64,000 nt of DNA from Trichoplax sp. H2 (lineage: Eukaryota > Placozoa > Uniplacotomia > Trichoplacea): assembly GCA_003344405.1 (NCBI GenBank), contig NOWV01000056.1, positions 248,001 to 312,000 of the forward strand, written 5' to 3'. Both the position numbers and the translations under genes were made by a program. The first letter of the stretch is position 1. Every line of letters begins with the position of its first letter. This document shows positions 1 through 11,000 of this stretch, piece after piece. Below the pieces are notes generated by a model, which saw only the letters and a program-made list of their open reading frames with translations, did no database searches and was not told the origin of the DNA.

Positions 1-1017
1 AAATTAGATGCGATTTAATAGCTGCTGCAACAGCAGTAATGTCATTGCAATCAGTGTTGTTCGCAACGTTTTATTATCACTATATAAATACGTATCTTGC
101 AGTACATTATTGTTATTGGCGATAATTGCGTTCGCAGTTAAATCCATGCTATCATTTCCCCTAACTTACACGTTAATATTGACTTTAAGATAATCTTTCT
201 GATTGCACAGTCTAAGATTGATTAATTATAATCGAAAATGGAGATGAAATGATTATTTGATTGATAAAATTTCTTTTCATTATTGTCCTATTGCTCTTTC
301 TACTTTGTAAAACGATATATATGAATGTATTTCTGTATGCATCAATGAAATATAGTACGTTACAACATTACTGCTTAGGTGATCGTTTCGGAATGTGTTT
401 GTCTGCATGCTTGGATTTACACAACGATATTTTCAGCGTAGTTATTCATTTTCTGTCTTCTAGAGCTCTTTAAACAATGTACGCAAATAATTCGAATTGG
501 TATCAGTTTGCAAGCTTTACCTAATATAGGTTTGCTAACGTCACAACTACAGTAAGTGATTGTACACATTGTAAATGGTAACACTGGCTCATTAATTTCG
601 ATATTAGTTAATAGATGCAGTTGTACAGTACTGAAAGCGGCTTAGAGCCTTAAGTATGATTATCATTTGATTCTCATAAACGAGTTTACTAAGATCATTT
701 ACAGACGATGGCAAAATTGATCGTTATCCGATTATAAATTCCAAGTTATTGAATAACTCGCGACTCTATGGTTTGCTAAATACTATAATAAATAATCCTT
801 TACAATACGTATTTATGCCCGTATATTAGAATAGAAACTGACTTACGCGTTAAAATATTGCTTAAGTATACTAGTTATTGTATATATAATTACTGGCGAA
901 TCATTCGTTCAAATAAGCGGGGGAGCATAATCTATACAAAACAATAAATTAAAAGAAAATTTATAGCTAGATTATCTTAATATAGACTCCTAAATAAACA
1001 TTAAATAAATAAGCATT
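1..1017. other. AT-rich stretch, no gene seen
   Basis: I see no homologous exon here on either strand. The short open frames at 8-193 and 261-473 are low-complexity and hydrophobic, look like chance AT-rich frames, and the second has no ATG start. The stretch could be intergenic or intronic to a gene beginning left of the window. Confidence 0.5.
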
Positions 1018-1314
1018 GCAGAGAACGGCTACTCCTTTGTCGAGCAAAATAGTCATCAGAGGGGAACACGGGACTCTAAGGCAATACTACGCGTATAATA
1101 CATATAACAAGGATCTACTTTCTTTTCTAGTAAATGCTATCAGAGAGGAAGTTTTGCTGAGCTCAAAAGCAGTACTGTGTGTGGATAAAGTCGTGCCAGT
1201 TATCCAGCAAAATAGTCATATTGACGAGTGTGGCAATGAAGTAGTGACACTACAATATTCAGAGGGCCTGGTACTAATTATAAGATGTTATTTCCATTTA
1301 GGAGTTCCTGCTGG
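1018..1314 (+). CDS. Possible internal exon, unknown protein
   Basis: An open frame of about 100 codons runs here with balanced codon use and no low-complexity bias. It is preceded by a good acceptor (ends ..ATTGCAG at 1017) and followed by a good donor (GTATGT from 1315), so it reads better as an internal exon than as a gene: the frame has no ATG at its start. Seen in the translation: a hydrophilic start, a segment reading YYAYNTYNKDLLSFLVNAI, two cysteines, then a hydrophobic segment before the donor. I recognise no domain and cannot find partner exons. A chance frame or a relic of a dead element is also possible. Confidence 0.25.
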
Positions 1315-1857
1315 TATGTTTTGTTATGAGAGCTATTAATTTGAGCACAATTTAGCCACTGATGGTGATGTTGATCCTTTCTTCGCAATAATAGGCAACC
1401 TATCACATATATAGGTCAGGTAAGTTTACGTTATACTTTAGTCTTCTGTTATTTCAGTCGTAGCAAATTACTAGTGCAATACATCCATAAAATGATAATA
1501 TCGGTCATTCTAAATAACATCTACAAGGATAACAAGCATCATCTGTCGAAATTTGGTATACATACTAGAATGTTAGGATACAGTAAATTAGCGTTAAAGG
1601 ATGATAAAACTAGATTGAGTAATGTAGCCCCAATTCGTAGTAAAATGTGGTAGATGGTCACGTATAAAAATTTGACAGTCGAGGGGGCTTAGTGCTATAT
1701 TTCTAAAGAGTTGGTATTTTCAAGGGCTATAGTGTAGAATAAGCATCAACTTAGCTTCAATGTGTACAGTAATTAGGAGAAAATTGGCTCGGTCAGAGGC
1801 TCGCGAGTTATAATTGAACACTGTAGCTTAACGTCAAGAAGGCTACAGTAAGCACGT

Positions 1858-2245
1858 TTCAAGTCTTGCAGTTATATTCTATACGCGTACTGTATTGATT
1901 TTTACTACATAATACATTAATGCATGGATTACTAGAGAAAGACCTTCTCCTAGTAGTAGTCTAGCATGTCTTCTTTTAGAAATCTATGGTTAATGTCTAA
2001 GTAAAGCAGACTTCAAGTCTTGTAATTATATTCTATACGCGTACGGTATTGATTTTACTACATAATACGTTAATGCATGGATTACTAGAGAAAGACCTTC
2101 TCCTAGTAATAGTCTAGCATGCCTTCTTCTAGTAATCTATGGTTAATCTCTAAGTGAAGCAGGCTTCAAGTCTTGCAATTCTACACCGTCCATTCTTGAT
2201 GATTACGTTAATGCTACAATGAACACGTTTCAAGTCTTGCACTTT
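1858..2245. repeat. Tandem duplication, unit about 154 bp
   Basis: Two nearly complete copies of a ~154-bp unit begin at the shared start TTCAAGTCTTG (1858 and 2012). They share a TATACGCGTAC core, the segment GGATTACTAGAGAAAGACC and the end TCTATGGTTAAT. Partial third and fourth starts occur at 2165 and about 2230, and a decayed one near 2290. The copies differ by scattered substitutions. There is no coding potential. The unit length matches the larger array at 14.8-16.7 kb but the sequence differs. Confidence 0.8.
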
Positions 2246-2409
2246 TACTATCCGTAAGGGGAATGTCAACCATGGTTACCATCAGCACCTTTTAAATCTT
2301 GCAGTATTGATTTTTACTACACAAGTAGGACTAGAGTCCTTCAATAGAGGAAAACACAACCCGAACCCGATCATATTGTTGATTTTTTAACCCAAAATGT
2401 GAGCAATCG

Positions 2410-2700
2410 CTATGCAAACACCGTATCGCCATAGGAATTGCTGAATCCTGCCCGCCTTCCAGCCGGGTTCAAGTGGGGTTTCCGGTTGACTTTTACTAAA
2501 AATTGATCAAGTAGGACTGCCGTTCTTACAGCGTTATGAATCCTTATACTGTGATAGTGTCCTGTATGGCCAGTTTGCGTAGCGAACGCCCTAATATTAA
2601 CATAATATGCCTCGATAGCGTATACGGCCGTACGATTGACGGACAAGGAGTTAAGGACAGTAATATCACCGAGTTCATTGAACTTCATTTTCATCATCAT
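2410..2700 (-). CDS. Unrecognised 96-codon open frame
   Basis: A complete ATG-to-stop frame of 96 codons on the minus strand opens with several Met codons and ends about 280 bp from the divergent SH3PXD2-like start codon at 2982. The stretch is visibly richer in G and C than its surroundings, especially 2440-2500. The peptide is not low-complexity (segments RKPHLNPAGRRAG and NSYGDTVFA). I do not recognise it. It may be a small gene, a fragment of a transposon ORF, or inserted foreign DNA; no donor or acceptor is needed to read it. Confidence 0.2.
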   Translation of the reverse strand: MMMKMKFNELGDITVLNSLSVNRTAVYAIEAYYVNIRAFATQTGHTGHYHSIRIHNAVRTAVLLDQFLVKVNRKPHLNPAGRRAGFSNSYGDTVFA

Positions 2701-2981
2701 TAGTTTGTTTTTTTGCCTTACTTCCGTAAAAATTGAGCTTTCAGTTTATTATACCAAGCATCCATAGGTGGATTACTATTTTCACATGCAGTTTACGATG
2801 CTATGTAGCTATTGAATTGAATAGGTGTTACTTTTTGAGAGACGCCGCAGCCGATGTGGCCATTATCTCTTCAATCGAATTATAGAATTATCGACTGTAA
2901 TCCTGAAGATAAGTTAACATCAACTTTAATTCATAGACTAGTTTCTATTCTTATTATATCGGTATATCTACGGTATCAACC

Positions 2982-5900
2982 ATGGTCAGACGGCTAGTTC
3001 AAATTGAAGTATTGGACGTTGAAAAACGCCATCATCCATCCAAACATTATGTAAGTTAAAATTGGTCGATTACACTTGTCTTGTTAGTGCTTTGCTCAGT
3101 AGACGAGTTAGCTTGTCAACTCCCTACTTTCTGGCCCACGATCATTCTCAAATACGATAACCAAGTTTCTAGTTCCACTTCTAAACTTCGACCAGATTTT
3201 TAGGAAGTCTTACCCAAAATAGAGCAGCATTTTATCGTACTCTTTTCCACGTATTAGATTAGAAAAATTGCCTGCACCCTTTCTATGTTCTCTTGCTTTT
3301 CTTATTTTTAGTAAACTTCATGATATAGTTGTTTGAACAACTGGATTATTCGTATAGGACGATTGCTGTAAATTCTTACTTTTAAGGTTACAAAATGCGT
3401 AGAATTTCGAATATGCAGTCGGCTTGTTGAGTGATTAAGCTACTTAATACCTGATATAAAAGAATCCAATCAAGAACGACTACAAATAATGCTGAAAGAC
3501 ATAATGCACTACTAATGTAGCCAAGCTTGCATGGCTAAATAGACTCATTCAAATTTCAACAACGAACTCTCATTTCAAACTAGTTGCTTACCCGATAAGG
3601 CTGATCTCAATCGTCTCATTTCGCGTCAATAGTTATAAAAGATTTAACTGTTATAGCGTTAATTGCAATTACTATCACGATACAAAGAATAACTTGATTA
3701 CAACATGTGAATCAGTTACCTGCCTCGTCCACATCATTAGATTTTAATCGACTTAACACCTAATAGAATGGATAGTTTTACTACTTACAAGTGTATCATC
3801 CAATCTGAAACTATTTTAGGTGTACGTGATGGAAGTATTTTGGTCGGATGATACGAAACACATAATCTACCGACGCTATTCACAATTTTTTGATTTACAG
3901 GTTAGTTTTAATTCATAAAATTCATTGTTTTTCTCCAATACTATTAGGCAACGCATTATTAATAATTTGAACATAACATGCGTCTTAAAAGATATTTGAT
4001 ATTCTCATACGTGAACTTTACAATAGTGTTTATTTCTGCGCCAATATATTCTATGCACAAACTTTGGGCTACACTCGATCATACTGTATACTGTTCTAGC
4101 TCTACAAAAAGTATCTGCAAAACTATTCATTTTTACGCAGCAAAGATAACTTAACCTTAAACTTAAGACAATTCTGCAAAATTGTAATTGCGTACGTATT
4201 TGTAGGTCCATTTACTTGATCATTTTCCCACGGAAGCTGGGAGTAAAAATCCATCTCAGAGAACTATTCCATATTTGCCAGGTACAGTATTTAGCATAAT
4301 TTTAGACTAACACATATTCTTATAGTGTTTGATACCTAAAAATTAACGAATCGCGCGATCATTATCAGATTAACTCTAACGATTAAAATACTATAGTATC
4401 AAATTTCATAAACTCTAATAGATTAATACTCGTCCTTGTAATTACATAACTAGGCAAAAAGCTGTTCGTTCGCAGTCATACCTACGAAACTGCTACTGGT
4501 CGAATTTATCCACTTCGACAGTATTGTAAGGTAACAAAAGTAATGTTAAGCTACTAAACCATTTTCCGACATTAATCTCAAGATGCATTATTAAGCTCAT
4601 TTTATTTCTTTATCCACTATAACTTTATATGCAGGCACTAATTAAATTACCTGATAAAATTTCCTTATATGATCGCGTATTAAAATTTTTTGAGGTTAAT
4701 GACTCAGATCTCAACCCTACTGGAGCGTAAGCAGCGTTAATTTTTATTATTTAACAGCAAATATAAAGTATCGGACAATTTTAAAAGTATTATTCTTTAG
4801 GAATACGAGTGTGTTCGAAATTAACTGATAAAATACTAGTAATTGGTTAATCCAACGTTTAAAAATTATCTTAGACAACATGGAGATTACTTAATATTAG
4901 TATAATATCCAAGCTAACCTTATTGTATTGCATTGCCATTAGCTCTAAGGATACCAAAGGCAAAAAAAAGGGTGATAAATTGAAAGCTGGAGGTATTATT
5001 CTTATTGTATACTATCATTTTGGCATAGAGGAATCAAACATCATATTAACCTCGATTTATTGGATATAAGATCCGGACACTGAAGTTGATCCCGAACCCA
5101 TCAACATAGAATGTTACAGAGCAGTAGCTAGTTATAAGAAAGTTGAAAAAAATGAACTTAGTCTTGTCAAAGGAATTACAGTCGATGTTATTGAAAAACG
5201 AAAAAATGGCAAGAATTATCTGCAGTTAATACAAAATGTATTCTATGTGGTCATTTATGATAGAATTTTTAATCCTAGGATGGTGGTTTGTAACCGTTGA
5301 AGATGATCATGGTTGGGTACCAGCATCATATTTGGAAAAAATAAATGAAGCTCCAGATTATCAGGATGTAGAGCCCGAAGTTAAAAAAGGTAAAGTTATG
5401 TACAGGACACATATCATTGATCAAATTTCTTTTAACTTCTTTTATTTATTATCTTCTAGCTTCAAAAGAAATATATGTTACCACACAAGATGTAGAGCCG
5501 GGATATGCTGATGAAATTCCTCTACCTAAAGGAACTGCAGTAGAAGTCCTGCAGAAATCAGAAACGGGATGGTGGCTAGTAAAGTAATTGTCTATAGTAT
5601 AGTCACTCTTATCAGATCTACTGACAAATGCCATTAGTCATATCGTTGAACTCAAATACGTATTAAAATGGATGAAATAGGGTTAATGGCAAAGTTGGTT
5701 GGGCTCCGAGGGCACGTTTAGAAAGGCCAGTCCAATACTCAAGTAAAGTACTCCTTCGGCGTGATCAAGTTGAAAAAAAAATATCAGAATACTACGCCAA
5801 GGAAAATATTGCTTTGCAACAAACTAATCCTGGTATTATTTTTCACCTTTGATAAGATCTTGACTTATTAATTCCAGCAGCTGATATGAATGAAATTTAT

Positions 5901-7362
5901 TATTTTTATTCTTATCGCATGGTTGGTAAAATTTTTATAGGAACAAGTGATGACCAAGATAGTGTTGATAAGGTACCGTAATCTAGATTTTTAAATAAAT
6001 GTCTATGAAATATTCTTAATAGAAATAATAAAATAGTTATTTAGATGAACAAAACTAATGATTTAATATTATTCCACATTGCTATATTCACTATTTGTAT
6101 GGACCATCTAGAGCGATCATAGCGGCTCTTTTCGACAACGGGTTCAATCAATTTACATGACCGCTGATGAATTTGAATCAAATGATCCTAACTGTGTAAG
6201 CTTTAGTGTTGGTGCAACGGCTGAAGTTGTTGAGAAATGCAAAGATTGGTGGTATGTTAAAATCAGTAATAGTGAAGGTTGGGCGCCGGCCTCATATATT
6301 GATAAAACGTATGTGAAGGCCTCTTCTCCTATTCCATCATCTCAAACTGCGAGAAAAGGGACACAAAATTCGTCTCCTGTAATAGATCAGCCGAAAAGAG
6401 ATAAGGAAACATCCTCACCGAGACCAACCATCAAAGCACGGATGCAAAATCTATTACCAGCATCAATAAATAAGTCAGAAGGTGATAAGAAAACATCGTC
6501 ACCGAAAATGACTGCAAAAGCTCAAGCAAAGAATACTTCATCAACTATAAATCAGTCAAATAATGACAAGAAATTACCACCACCTAAACCAGCTAGATCT
6601 GGAATTGTCAAATCAGGACGAAAAAATAGTGGTGTTGAAGATGCCAATGGCAAGAACCCAAACGATGATACAAAGCATGATGGATCAAATACTGAGATCG
6701 CAAAGCCTCAAATACAACTCCGACCGGTCCCACATCCAAAGAAAAAGGATTCTACTTCGCCCGCTGCATCTCCGAAACTAGCCTCTAGAAAATCTAATCC
6801 GAGTGGAAAGCATAAGCAGAGTAATTCGCAAAGCGGTGAAAACCCTGTATCTATAATTCAAGAGATGCGCTCCAAACTTAAAACAACTCAAACAGCCGCA
6901 CCAATTGCTTATGGAAAATCATCTATTGACAGTACAGCTACTGTAAATAAACCAGAGATAACAAAGCAAAGACAAGTTCCTCTAAGACCAAAGCCAATAA
7001 CTCACAAATCCAAGGAAAATGGAAACTCGGTAAATAACAATGAGGCAAAGCAAATCGCCAGCAGTAATCCAGGTAATTTACAAGATGTTAAAGCAACTGA
7101 GGCTTCCTCAGTTTCTAATCACCTAGCACGCCCTGCAGTCAAAAAGGAGTCATATCGTGTGCTGTACGAATTTAGTAAAACTTTCAATGGAACAATCGAT
7201 GTTAAAGAAAGCGAACTTGTAAATGTTATTGAAAAAAATGAAGATGGTTGGTGGTTAGTTAGGCGTGGTTCAGATGAGGGTTTCGTTCCTGGAAACTATC
7301 TAGAAGCGGTGCCAGCAAATTTTAAGCCGCCTCGTCCACCGAAACCGAAACCCAGAAACTAA
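2982..7362 (+). CDS. SH3PXD2: SH3 and PX domain scaffold (Tks4/Tks5-like)
   Basis: This is a homologue of the Src-substrate adaptors Tks5/Tks4 (SH3PXD2A/B), which bind phosphoinositides and organise invadopodia/podosomes and NADPH-oxidase activity. I read 13 exons: 2982-3050, 3820-3900, 4206-4281, 4454-4530, 4635-4726, 4943-4992, 5071-5208, 5279-5389, 5460-5583, 5681-5832, 5881-5925 (or from 5878), 5941-5972, 6112-7362. Phases all close, giving about 765 aa. The PX domain (residues 1-125) contains DVEKRHHPSKHYVYVMEV and the phosphoinositide-binding RRYSQFFDLQ. Four SH3 domains follow, near residues 159-216, 235-290, 363-420 and 695-750, with ALYDY-like starts and WW..GW/F.P..Y ends. A Pro/Lys/Ser-rich linker (420-690) holds PPPKPAR and PLRPKP ligand-type motifs, and the tail is PPRPPKPKP. 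Four SH3s fit SH3PXD2B better than the five of 2A. The intron after 5208 has a GC donor. The start ATG at 2982 sits in a good Kozak context (ACCATGG). Confidence 0.9.
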
Positions 7363-8076
7363 ACTAACAACAAAACTTGAATTTTTACCACTTATTTTGG
7401 TATTCTTGCTGTAATTCATGCTACCGATCTCATTTACACTAACTAGGAATATTCTTCATATCTATTGTTCATTGTTCACCAAAATTAAACCTAATATTCA
7501 ATAATTACAGTTACTATTGAGAAATTTTACGAAATTTGGCGATAGCAATTTGATTGACTTCAAATTCTATTAGAATGTACTAAATATTTATGTTACCGTA
7601 GTTACTGTATTTATTTACTATTATCCGAACAGGATTTTTTCTGAGGAAAATCAGTTTATTGATTTCATACAGGCAAACCAATGATATTGGATCTTGTTTA
7701 CTACAATAGGTTTAGTTAACTTATATAATAATCAACATACGTATATAGTGGGTATATGAAACTATTAGATACACATATACACATATATGTAAATTTTGAA
7801 ACATGTAGAAATTGCAAGTTTACACATTACTCTAATTCATTTTGAAATATATTTCTAATTATATAGTAATTAATATTATTAGAGGAACGGATTTTGCACT
7901 GCTTACATTTGATTGTAATAAACGAGATGTTAATTTAATTTATTATGAATGAGTTTAGTTCCAGCCACTTACTTTGAGAAATGTAGAAAAAGCATAACTT
8001 TGCTGAATGCGAATACAATATACGTTCGTATTAGGGCACACTTAAAATCATTATTAACCGAAATAGTCAATTACAC
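7363..8076. other. Convergent 3' intergenic region
   Basis: This lies between the stop of the plus-strand SH3PXD2-like gene and the stop of the minus-strand POLN gene, so it should hold both 3' untranslated regions. It is AT-rich with CA/TA-rich patches near 7740-7800 (repeated ATACACATAT-type steps). I see no coding exon. The plus-strand open frame at 7949-8161 has no ATG start and overlaps the last POLN exon antisense. Confidence 0.6.
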
Positions 8077-11000
8077 TTATACGATTGCCATATTGCCCCA
8101 GCTTTCACCCACTTTGATAGAAACTTTCATCGGCACCTATTATGAAGCATTTTTATTTTAAATCCATTAATTGTAATTATCACTGAAATTAGGAAGCAAC
8201 TGACCGTTAATCTGATTTCATTGCCGATATTAGGGGATTCCATGACGTTATATAAAACTTCTAAACGAGGGCAAGTTGCAAATATATTAATACGGCTAGC
8301 ATAATTATTTTAATTATTAATGAGCAATAGCTAGCAGCTATTCATTTTAAAAATTATGATACTTGTAAATCCTGGAATTTCTTGGTTTTCAACCTCAAAT
8401 AGCAATTCATCATGATTCTGTATTAAAAACCTACCAAAAAGTTTTGCAAACAGTAATGATCTGTAATAATTTGAGAAAAAATATTTCCTAATTCTAATAG
8501 TATGTCTGTTGGTAAGGTACATAATTTTGATATAAAAGCTAAAATCTCTGCGTAACTAACCTAACCGATTTAAACGCTTCGTCGGTAAGGATGGCAAATA
8601 ATTCAATCAATCTCAGTTTGTAAAGATCCGCTGCTGATCCTAAATGAATGAAGCTAAAAAAATTTATACTACCCAATACCCATTCATGTATAGCTAGCTA
8701 CTGCTTATGTTAAATTCTTAAAATGAAATATTTGTAATTTGATTTACTGAATCTGATAATAGCTAGAATACCCTGTATGATAAAACTAAAAGCTTGGCGT
8801 TCAGCACTTATCCGATTAAAATTATTTGATATACGCGTATTAAATTGTGTTGATTGCAAATAATGTCTTCTGCCCAGTATTGTTTTCGAGAAACCTGGTC
8901 GCACAAAATGATGATACTCGTACGTCATCGTCATTAACGTTCAACCAATAATAATTAAAAAATAATGGCGCTTTAATTACCACTGAAGATCTCTTACTAA
9001 CCTTGCTCATGACAACGCCTTATCAAATTCTGTTTATATTTTGCCACAGCTGGAAATTTTACTATACAATAGTCACCAATATGTATTACTATTGCAATTA
9101 TAAGAGAAAACAAAAATCTCTTGCTTGCCTTCAAAGATTTGGATATAAGTCTGAGCCTCCTGAAACGATATATTGGACTGTCTCGCTAGAGATTTTGCAC
9201 CTAAGTAGTAATTAATTCACCAAACTATAAGTACGTAGCTACGAATTTGCATCTATTTAGCAATTACTCTTCATAATGATACGCTGATAATTATAATTAT
9301 TTGCGTTCTCTTGATATAAAATTATGGATGGAGCTCTGCGGTGAAGATGTTACAACAATCACAAACTGTACAGATGGAACATGCTGCCGTAAAATAATAA
9401 ATGAACTAGGTAAGCAAAATTTCTAGCTATAATGTGAGCAAACACTCTTAAGCTCATTACCTATACCATACAATATTGAATAGCATATTTCCTTAGCTTG
9501 ATCGAATTCTGCTTGACTGATGTCATCAATATTTTTGTTAAACCTGAAAAATTAAAGTGAGTCAATGAATTAGTTTTAAAAGTCATAATACCTATTATAT
9601 AGTATTTTATCATTATAAGTAAGGATTTGTTTATTTCCGACTATAATCTAATCCATATATTAGCTAGAAATGATATTATCTCTTAAGAATTTTTACCAGA
9701 ATGTGGCCAGCCAAGTGTAGATATTTATCGTAGGATGTTCATTAAAAATTTGGAGTAACATGGAATCATTAGAAAAATGCGCTAGAAGACGAAGCTCAAT
9801 TGCTTGAAAATCTGAAGGGAATGAATAGTATTACTCATTCATTAACAGTATGATTAGCCGATTACCCATCAATGACCATCACCATATGATAATAACATAC
9901 CGACGCTTACTAAACTATAGTTCTTTTTGGTAATAATCATATCCCTTGGACTGTAACTACCTTTATAAGTTTCATTTTCATTTTCACCTTAAATCAATAT
10001 TAGTAATTAGTTTTGAATCTGGCAGTAACATCAATCTTCTCCTACCGAAAATTTTAGTATCTTCTATCCCTCCAAAGTCAATCATTGCTTTAGGTATTGC
10101 CTGCATATTCTACGTGTGAAGAGCAAATAAGATTTGAAATCAGCTGTGACGAGGTGCTTGCTAGCAAAGTTCTCAACAATTTATAATTCCCGTCTTGTCT
10201 TATGAAATGTCTAATGCTGTCCAATGACTCTTCTTGATAGTATTAATAGTTACAATGACAACAGACAACTAATTTTCATTAGATTCTACTACCGGTTTAG
10301 CGCAATTGATTCTTCCACAAAATGACGGTGTTTGTAGCCTAATTTAATTAGTGGGATTTTAAGAAGTCAGTACTGCATGATAGACTATTCTTTTATTATC
10401 AATTTATTTAAGTACGAAATTAGCTAATACGGCAAAATTGGTTGTAATAATTTGAATTCACCATTGAGGTTGTAAATGATCCTATTGAAAAATGCTTCAT
10501 CTTATATTTTTCTTCAGTATCTGCGAAAATGTGGTAATCATGAGATATCAAACGTATTTCAAACTAACCTTTTTCATTAACCTTAAAATTCCATCAATGG
10601 AGGTGGATTTTATTTTATTCAGCTAGTTTATAATATGAATATGTATGCTAGTTAGATCAATCATATAAGAGATATACGGTATCGATGATAAGTCACACTT
10701 GGTGGTTATTACCAGTCTATATCTTCGAATGATGCTGGGTAATGGGTGGGTATGTTCAAGAATGCGTAACTATAAAAGATACCTCTATTAAAGTAGCCTG
10801 GTATATTTTAAAATACCTTACGTAATTTAGTCAATCTTATATTTAACATATTAGTTTTCGATAAAAGTGATAACAATGGCGCTATAAAACTGTGCTAGCA
10901 TCATTCGTTTGACTATCAAGTTATGGTAATGGTTCGGTTATGCTAATAATGTAATCTACAGCATAACTCACAACTTCGTCGGAAGTCGATAGACTTTGCT

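Noticed and set aside
9328-9407. Plus-strand Cys-rich frame MELCGEDVTTITNCTDGTCC.. followed by a GTAAGC donor
   Set aside because: It lies inside an intron of the minus-strand POLN gene between two homology-supported exons, and no continuing plus-strand exon was found.
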